From positions 248,001-312,000 of the forward strand of contig JADJQX010000007.1 of NCBI GenBank assembly GCA_016712525.1: DNA of 64,000 nucleotides. Direction: 5' to 3'. The notes below the pieces were generated by a model that saw nothing but the letters and a program-made list of their open reading frames with translations, was not told the DNA's origin and made no database searches. A program made the position numbers and the translations under genes. The DNA comes from Myxococcales bacterium. GTDB taxonomy: Bacteria > Myxococcota_A > Polyangia > Polyangiales > Polyangiaceae. Below are positions 15,071 to 23,455 of this stretch, in pieces. How positions within the stretch are numbered: the stretch's first letter is position 1; each line of letters opens with the position of its first letter.

Positions 15071-15867
15071 TAGCCTTCGTCCTCTTCGTCTTTGGCCTTC
15101 TCGTCTTTGGCCTTGTCCGCCTTCTTCTTCGGCTCGTCGTCTTTCTTGGACGCGGGCTTGGAGACTTTGGCGGGAGCCTTCGCGAGCTCGGCGAGGGCCT
15201 CGGGGTCGGCCTTGAGGTGCGCCAAGACGAGGGCGCTCATCGCGTCCGTGTTGGCGAGCGTGCCCTTCACGATGCGCTGGAACGTGTTGAACGCCGCGAC
15301 CGCCGGGATGGCGACCAGAAGACCGACCGCCGTGGCCACGAGCGCCTCGGCGATATTGGTCATGACGGCCTCGGGGGCGACCGCGGCGGCAGGAGCGGCC
15401 ACCGCACCCGGGGCAGCCGCCTTGACCTTGCCGAGCTCGTCGAAGGCGCCGACGATGCCGATGACCGTGCCGAGCAGCCCGATGAACGGGGCGTTATTTC
15501 CGAGGGTTCCGAGGAACGCGAGCCGCTTCTCGAGCTTCATGCGCTGGAGGGCCGACGCCCCCGCCATGGCCTCTTCGGCGCTCTCGGCCCCGAGCTCGGC
15601 CTCGACGATCCCCGCGACCACCACCGCCGCCTCGGCGCTGGGGGAGGCCTCGAGGCGCCGTCGCGCGCCGTCGATGTCGCCCGAGCGGAGCAGCCTCGCG
15701 AGGTCTTTCATGAGGGACGGGATGTCGTCCCGCAGGGACCAGTAGAGGAAGGCCCGCTCCAGCGTGATGGCGAGGGAGACCACGCTCAGGACGAGCATGA
15801 GGATCAACAGCCAGCCGGCGCCGAGGCCGACCATCGCACTTTTCACGCGCTCGATGAGCTGATTCAC
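15070..15867 (-). CDS. exbB: MotA/TolQ/ExbB family proton channel protein
   Basis: Protein of 265 residues with three membrane segments (about 18-38, 125-150 and 170-195). The core MotA/TolQ/ExbB motif is seen in LAFLGTLGNNAPFIGLLGTVIGI and in the third helix ALVATAVGLLVAIPAVAAFN. A cytoplasmic region lies between helix 1 and helix 2, and the C-terminus is a Lys/Asp/Glu-rich tail. It would form the pentameric channel around ExbD and use proton flow to drive TonB-dependent transport or another envelope process. It is the first gene of the exbB-exbD-tonB operon; a promoter should lie in the 57 bp between it and truD or further upstream. Confidence 0.88.
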   Translation of the reverse strand: MNQLIERVKSAMVGLGAGWLLILMLVLSVVSLAITLERAFLYWSLRDDIPSLMKDLARLLRSGDIDGARRRLEASPSAEAAVVVAGIVEAELGAESAEEAMAGASALQRMKLEKRLAFLGTLGNNAPFIGLLGTVIGIVGAFDELGKVKAAAPGAVAAPAAAVAPEAVMTNIAEALVATAVGLLVAIPAVAAFNTFQRIVKGTLANTDAMSALVLAHLKADPEALAELAKAPAKVSKPASKKDDEPKKKADKAKDEKAKDEEDEG

Positions 15868-15924
15868 GTCCGTTCGTTCCTTCTCGGGGGAGGGCGGGGG
15901 GAAGCCTTACCGCCCTACGATGCG

Positions 15925-17010
15925 TCACGGGTCGATGGGGTCGCCGTCTTGAGAGCCGTCCGCGGAATCGTGGGCCGGCTCCGAGGAGCCTTCGTGCGCG
16001 TCGACCACCCGGGCAAGGACGGTCGTCGCGTAGGCACCCTTCGGTAGCACGAATTCAACCAACAGGTCGGGGCCTTGTTCCCCTGGCGTAGCCTCGACTC
16101 GGCAGGCCACGTCCTTGGGGCGGAGGACCAGCGGTCGTCGCGTGCCTTCGCCGAGCTTTTGTGTCGCCGCGAGGTCGAACGAAGGCCCGAGCTCGCGCGC
16201 GACGATCGCGGTCTCGAAGGCGAGCGCGTCGGCCTCGGGTGAACGCATCTTCACGCCGAACATGGGACCCGTGGGCCCGAGCTCCCCCCGAACGGCGCGG
16301 TCCGTGTCGGTGGCGACGTCGGTGCAGACGAACATTCCGCCGGTCTCGAGCTTGAGGAGGTCTCCGAGCAGCGGCCGATTCCAGGTGCCTTGGGCCTCGC
16401 GTTCGGCGAGCACGGCGTTGAACACGTGCGACTGGAGGGAGGAAAAGAGGAACTTTTTGGCGCGAAAATCGCGCGGGCCACGCTCTTTGCCCGAGAGGAA
16501 CGCGAGCGCTCGTTCGACGTTGTCGCCGTACTTCCCGAAGCGCTGCGCGCCGAACGCGTTCGGCACACCGGACTCGCCGAGCGCCAAAAATGCCCGAGAG
16601 ATCGCGGGGAGCTCGGCCTCCGGCAGGCCCCGCAGGCGGATCGTGAAGCGGTTTCCGTCGAGGTGGCCGGTGCGGAGCTTGTTTTTGTGGCGGGCGAGGG
16701 ACAGCACCTCGAGCGTCCCGTCGGGCTCGATCGCGCGGGCCTTCTCTTCGACCTTGGTGCCCGGGAGCGCCGGGATCGAGAGCCACTGGGTGGTGACGGC
16801 GACCTTGTCCTTGAGGCCAGCGACGCCCACGTCTCTCCGGGGCACGCCGCAGGTGTCGGCGATGCGGGCGACCGCGTCGTTCGTCGTGAGGCCGCGCTTC
16901 TTGATGTGGAGGTAGAGGTGGTCTCCCTGGCCCTCGGGGAGGTAGGCGGGGATCTCGTCGACCACGAAATCCTCGGGAATCACCTTGAACCGTGCGCGCG
17001 GTTTGTCCAC
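15925..17010 (-). CDS. truD: tRNA pseudouridine(13) synthase TruD
   Basis: Enzyme converting U13 of tRNA (for example tRNA-Glu) to pseudouridine. The 361-residue protein starts with RFKVIPEDFVVDEI, has QGDHLYLHIKKRGLTT, the catalytic-Asp motif VGVAGLKDK (about residue 65), HLDGNRFTIRLR (about 115) and PNAFGAQRFG (about 150). All are landmarks of TruD. The last 20 residues form an acidic tail without counterpart in short homologues. Start ATG at 17010. The gene stands alone between the exb operon and the nucleotidase gene on the same strand. Confidence 0.95.
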   Translation of the reverse strand: MDKPRARFKVIPEDFVVDEIPAYLPEGQGDHLYLHIKKRGLTTNDAVARIADTCGVPRRDVGVAGLKDKVAVTTQWLSIPALPGTKVEEKARAIEPDGTLEVLSLARHKNKLRTGHLDGNRFTIRLRGLPEAELPAISRAFLALGESGVPNAFGAQRFGKYGDNVERALAFLSGKERGPRDFRAKKFLFSSLQSHVFNAVLAEREAQGTWNRPLLGDLLKLETGGMFVCTDVATDTDRAVRGELGPTGPMFGVKMRSPEADALAFETAIVARELGPSFDLAATQKLGEGTRRPLVLRPKDVACRVEATPGEQGPDLLVEFVLPKGAYATTVLARVVDAHEGSSEPAHDSADGSQDGDPIDP

Positions 17011-17131
17011 GCACGAGCTTCTAGCGCGAACCTCGAGAAAATGAAATCCAGTTGCGCGAAAGGCCTCCGGGATCCCTTGCGGCGCGTCTATGTGACCGGA
17101 ATCGTTGGGGTTGTGCGAAGGGGTGGCGCCG

Positions 17132-18658
17132 TCAGTCCCCGATTTCGTGCGCCATCTCGTCGCGGGGGCTTCGGAAGGTCTGAGCCGGCGAGTAGGCCGA
17201 GAGGTTCGACACTCGCGACGTGTAGATGCACGCGTACTCGTCGACCTGCTTGCCGAAGCTCGACTGTTCGTTGCCCTCTTTCATGAGCGAGCCGAAGTAG
17301 GCGTGGAAACGCGCGTCGGACCGCCGCTCGATCGCCGTCGCTTCGGCCTCGATCTGGCGCAGCACTCCGCGGATGCGCTCGACGGCGCGCTTCACGCGGA
17401 GCCGCTCCGCCTCGAGCTTGTCGGACGGGTCCTTCTCGAGCTGGCGGGTGAGGTCCTTGATGCGCGCCTGGTAGAAGCGGAGATCGTCCTCGTGGCGCTC
17501 GCGCAGCTCCTCGAGCCGGTCGAGCGTCTCGAAGTCTTCTTTGCAGGAGGCGTGGGCGAGCACCTCGACCTCGAGCTCCTGGATGATCATCGCCGTGCGC
17601 CAGGCCGAGTCCTTCTTGGAGCGGAGGATGTCGCCGTAGATGTGATCGCCGACGTAGAGCACCTGGTCGCCGGTCACGCCCATGGCGCGCTCGAGCTCGT
17701 GGAGGTTCCCTCCCTCGTAGACCTTCCCGCGCTCGAGGGGAAACGTGACCGGCTTCGTCCGACCGTTCTCGTGCTCGAGCAGAGGTCGTCGCTCCTGAAA
17801 GAACGCGGGCTTCGTGGCGGCGACGATGACGACGTCGAAGAAGTTCCGCCACGACGGGTACTCGCTCATGCTCCCACCGAGGAGGTAGGTCATCATGCGC
17901 TCGGTGTACGCCCAGCGCGAGTTCGTGAGCAAAAAGAGCCGCTTTCCGGCGCTCCGGAGCTTGTGGAGCGTGGGCGCGAGCTTCGGGTCCTTGATGACGA
18001 ACCTTGGCAGGTCGGCGAGGATCGCGTCGAGGATGGTGCCGTCGCGGTGGGCCTCGTCGATGCACTCGCGGATGTCCGTGAAGAGCTTCGCGTAGTCGAC
18101 CGCGTAGCCGCGATCCTCGAGGGTGTGCACGAGGGCGGTGTAGGTGACGGCCTCGGAGAGCGCGTAGAGCGTGTCGATCCAGTGGTACCGCGGCGTCGCG
18201 GGGCGCACCTTCTTCGTGTGATAGAGGGCGCGGAGCTCCTCTTTCGTGAGCTCACGGAAGCCGTGGAAGCCCTTGTTGACGTTCTTGTAGCGGTCCATCT
18301 TCAGCACGTGGCCGAAGCGCTTGTCGATGAGCAGGCCACGCACCGCGAAATCGATCGGCACCTCGACGTCTCGGATGAGCTCGGGGTACCCGCGCCCGAT
18401 GAGCTTCGTGATGGTCGCGTCGATCGACAGCCGGTCCATCTCGGCCTGGTTGTAGATCGCGAGCGTGTAGTCCATGTCGAAGCCGACCCACGCGATGTTG
18501 CTCATGCGCAGGTTGCGGTTGCAGAAGACGCGCTCGTGACGAGGGATGCGCGGGGGGCGCTCGCGGGCCAGGAAATCGTCGAGGGGGAGGACGAGCTGTT
18601 CGGTTCCCTCACGCGCCGCGCTCTCGGGGGCGGCGGTGGGCTTCGCGTCGTTGGTCAA
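17132..18658 (-). CDS. HAD-IG family 5'-nucleotidase (NT5C2-like)
   Basis: Large HAD-superfamily phosphatase related to eukaryotic cytosolic purine 5'-nucleotidase, which hydrolyses IMP/GMP. Motif I is FDMDYTLA (DxDxT), motif II LLTNS, and the motif III/IV region contains YVGDHIYGDILRSKK. Family blocks such as RYHWIDTLYALSEAVT and GNLHELERAMG are also present. A long charged coiled-coil-like region (RLEELRERHEDDLRFYQARI and following) precedes the C-terminus. The start is uncertain: the frame is open to an ATG at 18766, but a TTG at 18658 has GAGGAG about ten bases upstream and removes an Arg/Pro-rich extension, so TTG is preferred (508 residues). Confidence 0.88.
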   Translation of the reverse strand: MTNDAKPTAAPESAAREGTEQLVLPLDDFLARERPPRIPRHERVFCNRNLRMSNIAWVGFDMDYTLAIYNQAEMDRLSIDATITKLIGRGYPELIRDVEVPIDFAVRGLLIDKRFGHVLKMDRYKNVNKGFHGFRELTKEELRALYHTKKVRPATPRYHWIDTLYALSEAVTYTALVHTLEDRGYAVDYAKLFTDIRECIDEAHRDGTILDAILADLPRFVIKDPKLAPTLHKLRSAGKRLFLLTNSRWAYTERMMTYLLGGSMSEYPSWRNFFDVVIVAATKPAFFQERRPLLEHENGRTKPVTFPLERGKVYEGGNLHELERAMGVTGDQVLYVGDHIYGDILRSKKDSAWRTAMIIQELEVEVLAHASCKEDFETLDRLEELRERHEDDLRFYQARIKDLTRQLEKDPSDKLEAERLRVKRAVERIRGVLRQIEAEATAIERRSDARFHAYFGSLMKEGNEQSSFGKQVDEYACIYTSRVSNLSAYSPAQTFRSPRDEMAHEIGD

Positions 18659-18810
18659 TCGGGTCGAGCTCCTCGGGGCATGCCGCGCGGGCCGTGGGGG
18701 CCGGCGAGGGCCGCGCGCCGGCACGCGCTTAGGGGAAGCGTCCCACGGGCGCAGGGGAATTGGCAAGTCGGCGCGCGCGCGTGTGCCGAAGTGGCGTACG
18801 CTTCGGAGCC

Positions 18811-19524
18811 ATGCGTCCTCTCGTGGTCTTGCGCTCCGGCGACGTGCCCCCTCCCATCGCGGCTACGCGTGGCGAGTACCTCGGGTGGTTTCGGCGCGAG
18901 GTCGGCAGCACCTGGACGCACGCCTGGCTCGAGCACGACGTACGCACCGGCGGCGCGTTCCCGGATCCGGCCGAGGTCTCGGGCTTCGTGCTCACGGGCT
19001 CGAGCGCCAGTGTGACCGAGCGGGCGCCGTGGATGCTCGCCTTCGAGGCCTACTTGCGCGACTGTGTCGCCCGCGACGTGCCCATGCTCGGGGTGTGCTT
19101 CGGCCACCAAATCTTGGCGCAGGCGCTCGGTGGGCTCGTCGAGAAGAACCCGAACGGCCGCGAGATCGGCACACGCGAGGTCCGCGTACTCGAGCCCGAT
19201 CCGGTCTTCGACGAGCTAGGGAGCACGTTCACCGTCAACACGACGCACGTCGACAGCGTCACGCGCCTTCCCCCGGGGGCGAGGGTGCTCGCGCGCACCG
19301 AGCTCGAGCCCCACGCCGCGTACGCGCTGCCGGGCCGAGCGCGAGGCGTGCAATTTCATCCCGAGATCGACGGCGACGCGATGCGGTCCTGGGTCACCCT
19401 GAGGCGCCCTCTCATCGAGGCCGAGGGGCTCGACGCCGACGCGATCCTCGCGCGGTCTACGGACACGCCCGCGGGCGGCGCGATCCTCCGGAGCTTCGTG
19501 CGCGAGCTCGTCCTGGGCCGCTGA
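18811..19524 (+). CDS. Class I glutamine amidotransferase-like protein
   Basis: Protein of 237 residues with the type 1 glutamine amidotransferase fold seen in GMP-synthase-like stand-alone amidotransferases. The nucleophile elbow is GVCFGHQILAQALGG (Cys near residue 97) and the His/Glu pair lies in VQFHPEI (about 182). SGFVLTGSSASVTE matches the oxyanion-region segment. Start at the ATG 18811, whose N-terminus MRPLVVLRSGD is the usual first strand; the frame is open a little further upstream. No synthetase partner is adjacent, so the acceptor molecule is unknown. It converges with the DUF4129 gene at 19576; the 51-bp gap has no clear terminator. Confidence 0.88.
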   Translation: MRPLVVLRSGDVPPPIAATRGEYLGWFRREVGSTWTHAWLEHDVRTGGAFPDPAEVSGFVLTGSSASVTERAPWMLAFEAYLRDCVARDVPMLGVCFGHQILAQALGGLVEKNPNGREIGTREVRVLEPDPVFDELGSTFTVNTTHVDSVTRLPPGARVLARTELEPHAAYALPGRARGVQFHPEIDGDAMRSWVTLRRPLIEAEGLDADAILARSTDTPAGGAILRSFVRELVLGR

Positions 19525-19575
19525 CTCGAGCTTTCGCTCCTGCGTAAGCGTTCGTTATGATTGAACAATCGTCTG

Positions 19576-20865
19576 CTACGAGAGAGGCCGGAAGTACGAC
19601 TTCAGGCGCTCGAAGGCGGTCATGTCCTTGCGTAGCTTCGTGGCGGCGATGACGGCCGTGGCCTTCATCGCCATCGCGTCGCCTTTGGCCACCGTGAAGC
19701 CGTAGCGGGTGCGCTCGTAGATGACCGCGGCGCGATCGAGCTCGTCGATGGTCTTCCCGCTCGCGCGGATGCGGCCGACGAAGTCCTCCACCGAGTCCGA
19801 CGGCTTGGGGACGTTGCCGGCGTCCTCCGCGGCGATCCGCACGTACTCCCAGAGGTTGTCGATCCGTTCGCTCGGTGGCGTCGGAAAGATCGGTGTCACG
19901 AGGTGGCTCGTGAGCGCAGCGCGCTTCAGGGGGCGGTAGAGCAGGGCGAGCAGGAGGAGCGGCCAGAGCACCCCGGCGGCGGCCTTCGCCGAGCTGCCCG
20001 CCTGCTGCATCGCGCGCAAGATGGCCTCTCCATCGAGCTCGGGGGGGCGAGGGGTGCGCCCCGGGCGATCGTCGGGCTCGTGGCTGTGTGCGCCGTCCTT
20101 GCCTTCGCGATCGCCCTTCCCGGTGCGCCACAGGTACGGCGAGATCACGGCTGTGAAGGCGAAGATGAGGGCGACGATCCCGAGGAGCGGAAGGAGGTTC
20201 TTCTTGGGCAGCGCGGCCACGTCGGCGCGGTGCTTCTTGTGCACGCGGCGCTCGACGGCGCCCGAGAGCGCCTGCCAGTTCGACACGCGCATGGCCTGCT
20301 TCGACGTCATGAACAAGACGAGGCCGAGGATGAAAAATCCTAGCAGTATCAATGGGATAGGGAGCCACGCCGAGACCTTGCTCTTCTCCCACGTCGAGGC
20401 GCGCCCCTCCTCGTTCAAGATCACCATCACGCTCCCGATCCATCCGACCGCAGGCCAGAAGACGCCGAGCAGCTCGAAGCGATGATGGAGGGCGACCATG
20501 CCGCTCGGGAACGCGAAGCAGAAGAAGAAGATCGAGATGCCGACGGCGGGGGGGAGGTCGGCGCGCACGGCGACGATCAGGTAGACCGCCATCACGATCG
20601 AGAACGTTCCGACGATCAGCACGGGGATCGTGCGCACCCGGAGGAGCGCGACGAGCTGCCCGAGCAGGATGCCCGCGAACCCCGAGGCGACCGCGGCGAA
20701 GATCTCGAACACGTTGTCGCGCGAGCCGCGCTCGTACGACAGGATGGTCACGAAGAACGCGAAAAAGCCGAGGCCCGTGAAGAGCGAGTAGGCCAAAATA
20801 GGCTTCCACGCGAGCTTGAGCGACTCGACGAACGAGGGGCGCCACTCGGCGACGGGAGAGCTCAT
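19576..20865 (-). CDS. Multi-pass membrane protein with C-terminal DUF4129-like domain
   Basis: Protein of 429 residues with about eight hydrophobic segments (first near residue 20, last near 320). A soluble C-terminus with SERIDNLWEYVRIA, then LDRAAVIYERTRYGFTVAKG, matches the pattern of DUF4129 domains that accompany MoxR and DUF58 proteins. It is the last gene of a coupled operon: its ATG (20865) overlaps the stop of the DUF58 gene (ATGA). The family is often linked to transglutaminase-like or surface-assembly functions; no enzymatic motif is visible. The start at 20865 is preferred over the longer open frame because the upstream part is antisense-type Arg-rich sequence. Confidence 0.78.
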   Translation of the reverse strand: MSSPVAEWRPSFVESLKLAWKPILAYSLFTGLGFFAFFVTILSYERGSRDNVFEIFAAVASGFAGILLGQLVALLRVRTIPVLIVGTFSIVMAVYLIVAVRADLPPAVGISIFFFCFAFPSGMVALHHRFELLGVFWPAVGWIGSVMVILNEEGRASTWEKSKVSAWLPIPLILLGFFILGLVLFMTSKQAMRVSNWQALSGAVERRVHKKHRADVAALPKKNLLPLLGIVALIFAFTAVISPYLWRTGKGDREGKDGAHSHEPDDRPGRTPRPPELDGEAILRAMQQAGSSAKAAAGVLWPLLLLALLYRPLKRAALTSHLVTPIFPTPPSERIDNLWEYVRIAAEDAGNVPKPSDSVEDFVGRIRASGKTIDELDRAAVIYERTRYGFTVAKGDAMAMKATAVIAATKLRKDMTAFERLKSYFRPLS

Positions 20866-22514
20866 GGCGACTCCAAGGCGAGGGTGGGGCCGGCGCGGCG
20901 CAGGCGGAGCACGTGAGCTCCTCGCCCTCGCGCGAGCTCGGTGACGTAGGCGGCTCCCCGGCCGGCGCGATCCTGTGCGGCCTTCGGGCTCGGCTTCGCG
21001 CGGAAGAGGCCGAGGTAGTCCGTGCGGTTGTCGTCGGAGCCGACCGGGTAGCGAAAGAAGAGCAGCTTCCCGAACGCACCGAGCGTGCCCTTGGGGAGCT
21101 CGGCGGCCGTCTCGGAGACGATCTGCGGATCGGCGAACACGACGCTCGATCCCGGGCCCACCGCCGCGGCGGAGGCGCCGAAGCCCGCGGTGAGGAAGAT
21201 CGCCGACATGTCCCCGGGAGGCTTGGGGAAGGCGTCGAGGGGCACCTTGGCCTGCCACGCGACGTCCGCCCCGAGGGCTCGCCACTTGCGCTCTTCCCCG
21301 CGCCGCGCGGCGAGCTCCACGACCCGCACCCCTCCGCTCTCGTCACGCGTCGCCACCGCGAGGCTCACCTTCTCGCCACGCTTCGCGAGCGTATGGGCGA
21401 GCGCCACCCACCCCTCGACGAGCAGATCGAGCAGGGACTCGAGGTGCTCCTCGATGACCCCGTCGGCCTCGGGGAGGTAGCTGTCGAGGACGAGCAGCAC
21501 CTTCCGCGGCGCGTACGGCACGGCTTCGGGCACGCGGACTTGGAGCGTGCCGGTGCGCACGCTGAGCTTCCAATGCAGGCGTCGCACGTCGTCGCCGGGA
21601 ACGTAGGCGCGCACGCCGTAGTGCTCTTCGGTGGCCATGCGCGAGAGCATGCTCAGCGCGCCCTCGGCCTTCGCGAGCGCGCGCGGCTTCTTCTCGAGGG
21701 CGAGAGGGCGCAGCCGGGGTAGCGCGCGGAGGCTCGCCGTGGCCCGCGAGGCCACACGTACGCGCGTGAGCCCGAGGACGTCCTCGTACCAGATGGTCGC
21801 CGGTCCGAGCGCGTAGACGCCGCGAGGGGTGCGCGGCAGCGGGGCGGAGACGGTCGCGTCCGCGCGGGACACGGACCTGTCGAGGGCGAAGCGCGTCTCT
21901 CCGCCGAGCCTGCGCGGGAGGCTCTCCTCGATGTGCAGGCGAAACGCGGGCGGTACGGGCACCTTCGAGAGCACGAAGCGCTCCTCGACGGCCTCGCCGG
22001 CGTCGACCACGGCGGGCTGGAGCTCGCGCTCGATCGAGCCTCGCCCGCGCTTGATGCGATCGTCGAAGGCCCGCACCGAGAAGGCCGAGACGAGCGTCGC
22101 GGCGGTGGCGAGCACGTAGTTGATGCCGAGCCCCGCGACCGCGAGCACGCCGAGCTGCGCCCACTTGGCCGAGAGCGCCAGCGCGACCGCGATGAGCGAC
22201 GAGAGCGCGAGCGAGATGCCCCGGCCCGTGAGCACACGGACGTGCCTGTCGAGGGCCTCGACGAAGCCCGTGAACCCGCGAACGCCGGCCTCGCGGAGCG
22301 CGCGCCGCTCGCGCCCGACCTTGACCGAGATCGCGACGAGCTGCGCGAAGAGGAGGGGCACCGTGAAGAGGGCGAAGTACCGCGTGAGCTCGCCGCTCGA
22401 CTCCTCGACCTCGCGTGTGTCGAACACGAGCGACGAGAGACCTCCGACCCCCCACGGGAGCAGGAAGAGGAGGAGGCCGTGGAAGCCGGCGCGGACGAGC
22501 TTCAGGAAGGTCAT
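20862..22514 (-). CDS. DUF58 domain protein (MoxR-associated)
   Basis: Protein of 550 residues with paired hydrophobic segments at the N-terminus (about residues 8-28, 45-70 and 105-140) and a soluble part. The DUF58 signature GDDVRRLHWKLSVRTGTLQVR occurs near residue 310 and is followed by a von-Willebrand-like segment (KVLLVLDSYLP). DUF58 proteins are nearly always encoded beside MoxR AAA+ ATPases and are thought to be their clients or adaptors in assembling envelope or metal-dependent complexes. Its ATG overlaps the moxR stop (ATGA) and its stop overlaps the next ATG, so all are probably made together. Start at 22514 is set by this coupling. Confidence 0.85.
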   Translation of the reverse strand: MTFLKLVRAGFHGLLLFLLPWGVGGLSSLVFDTREVEESSGELTRYFALFTVPLLFAQLVAISVKVGRERRALREAGVRGFTGFVEALDRHVRVLTGRGISLALSSLIAVALALSAKWAQLGVLAVAGLGINYVLATAATLVSAFSVRAFDDRIKRGRGSIERELQPAVVDAGEAVEERFVLSKVPVPPAFRLHIEESLPRRLGGETRFALDRSVSRADATVSAPLPRTPRGVYALGPATIWYEDVLGLTRVRVASRATASLRALPRLRPLALEKKPRALAKAEGALSMLSRMATEEHYGVRAYVPGDDVRRLHWKLSVRTGTLQVRVPEAVPYAPRKVLLVLDSYLPEADGVIEEHLESLLDLLVEGWVALAHTLAKRGEKVSLAVATRDESGGVRVVELAARRGEERKWRALGADVAWQAKVPLDAFPKPPGDMSAIFLTAGFGASAAAVGPGSSVVFADPQIVSETAAELPKGTLGAFGKLLFFRYPVGSDDNRTDYLGLFRAKPSPKAAQDRAGRGAAYVTELARGRGAHVLRLRRAGPTLALESP

Positions 22515-23455
22515 GCCGGGGCCGGGACCCGCTCCGTGCACTGGGCGACGAAATCGCGGCCCACCTGCGAGTCGGCCGTGAGCACGCGGTGGCCGAGCAC
22601 CTCGGGAGCGAGGACCTTCACGTCCTCGACGTTCACGAACCCGCGCCCCTCGAAGAGCGCACGCGCTTGGCACGCCCGCGCGAGCAGGAGGGTGGACCTC
22701 GGCGAGACGGAGCGCAGGTTTCGGTGATCGGAGCGGAGCGCGCGCAGGATCGCGACGAGATACCGCCGGATTTCGGGTGAGACGTAGATGTGGGGAACGG
22801 TGCGCTGCCAGGTGAGCACGTCGTCCTTCGTCACCACCGCCGACACGTCGGCGAGCGGCGATCCGCCGAGGTGCACCTCGAGCATCTTCACCTCGGCGTC
22901 CTCCGGAGGGTACCCCACCGAGAGCATCATCATGAACCGATCGAGCTGCGCGGCGGGCAGGGGATAGGTGCCCTCGTCGTCGAGAGGGTTCATCGTCGCC
23001 AGGGTGACGAACGGGGCCTCGAGCTTGTGGGTCGTGCCCTCGATCGTGACCTGCCGCTCTTCCATGACCTCGAGCAAGGCCGACTGGGTCTTCGGCGGCG
23101 CGCGGTTGATCTCGTCGGCCAGGAGGACGTTCGTGAAGATCGGGCCCGGCTGGAACTCGAAGGCCTTCTTGCGCATGTCGAACACGTTCGCTCCCGAGAC
23201 GTCCATGGGGAGGAGGTCGGGGGTGAACTGGATGCGCTTGAACGCGCCGGACACGCTCGCCGCGAACGACTTTGCGAGCACGGTCTTGCCGACGCCGGGC
23301 ACGTCGCGGAAGAGCACGTGGCCCCCGGCGGCCACGGCCCAAAGCACACGCGCGATGACCTCGTCCTTTCCGAGGATGACGCGCCTCATGGAATCGAGCA
23401 CGGCGCGGAACTGCGCCCGTAGGACGTTGGGATCGATGGCGGGCGGAGCGGTCAC
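22511..23455 (-). CDS. MoxR-family AAA+ ATPase
   Basis: Chaperone-like AAA+ ATPase of 314 residues. Walker A is DVPGVGKTVLAKS (about residue 50), Walker B LADEINRAPPKTQSALLEVMEE (about 115), with sensor/arginine-finger segments LATMNPLDDEGTYPLPAAQLDRFM (about 150) and the lid domain ending in GHRVLTADS. The GTG start at 23455 overlaps the stop of the TerB/zinc-ribbon gene (GTGA), and the stop overlaps the DUF58 start. MoxR proteins work with DUF58 proteins in folding or activating partners; the TerB-like and DUF4129-like neighbours here may define that partner set. Confidence 0.93.
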   Translation of the reverse strand: MTAPPAIDPNVLRAQFRAVLDSMRRVILGKDEVIARVLWAVAAGGHVLFRDVPGVGKTVLAKSFAASVSGAFKRIQFTPDLLPMDVSGANVFDMRKKAFEFQPGPIFTNVLLADEINRAPPKTQSALLEVMEERQVTIEGTTHKLEAPFVTLATMNPLDDEGTYPLPAAQLDRFMMMLSVGYPPEDAEVKMLEVHLGGSPLADVSAVVTKDDVLTWQRTVPHIYVSPEIRRYLVAILRALRSDHRNLRSVSPRSTLLLARACQARALFEGRGFVNVEDVKVLAPEVLGHRVLTADSQVGRDFVAQCTERVPAPA

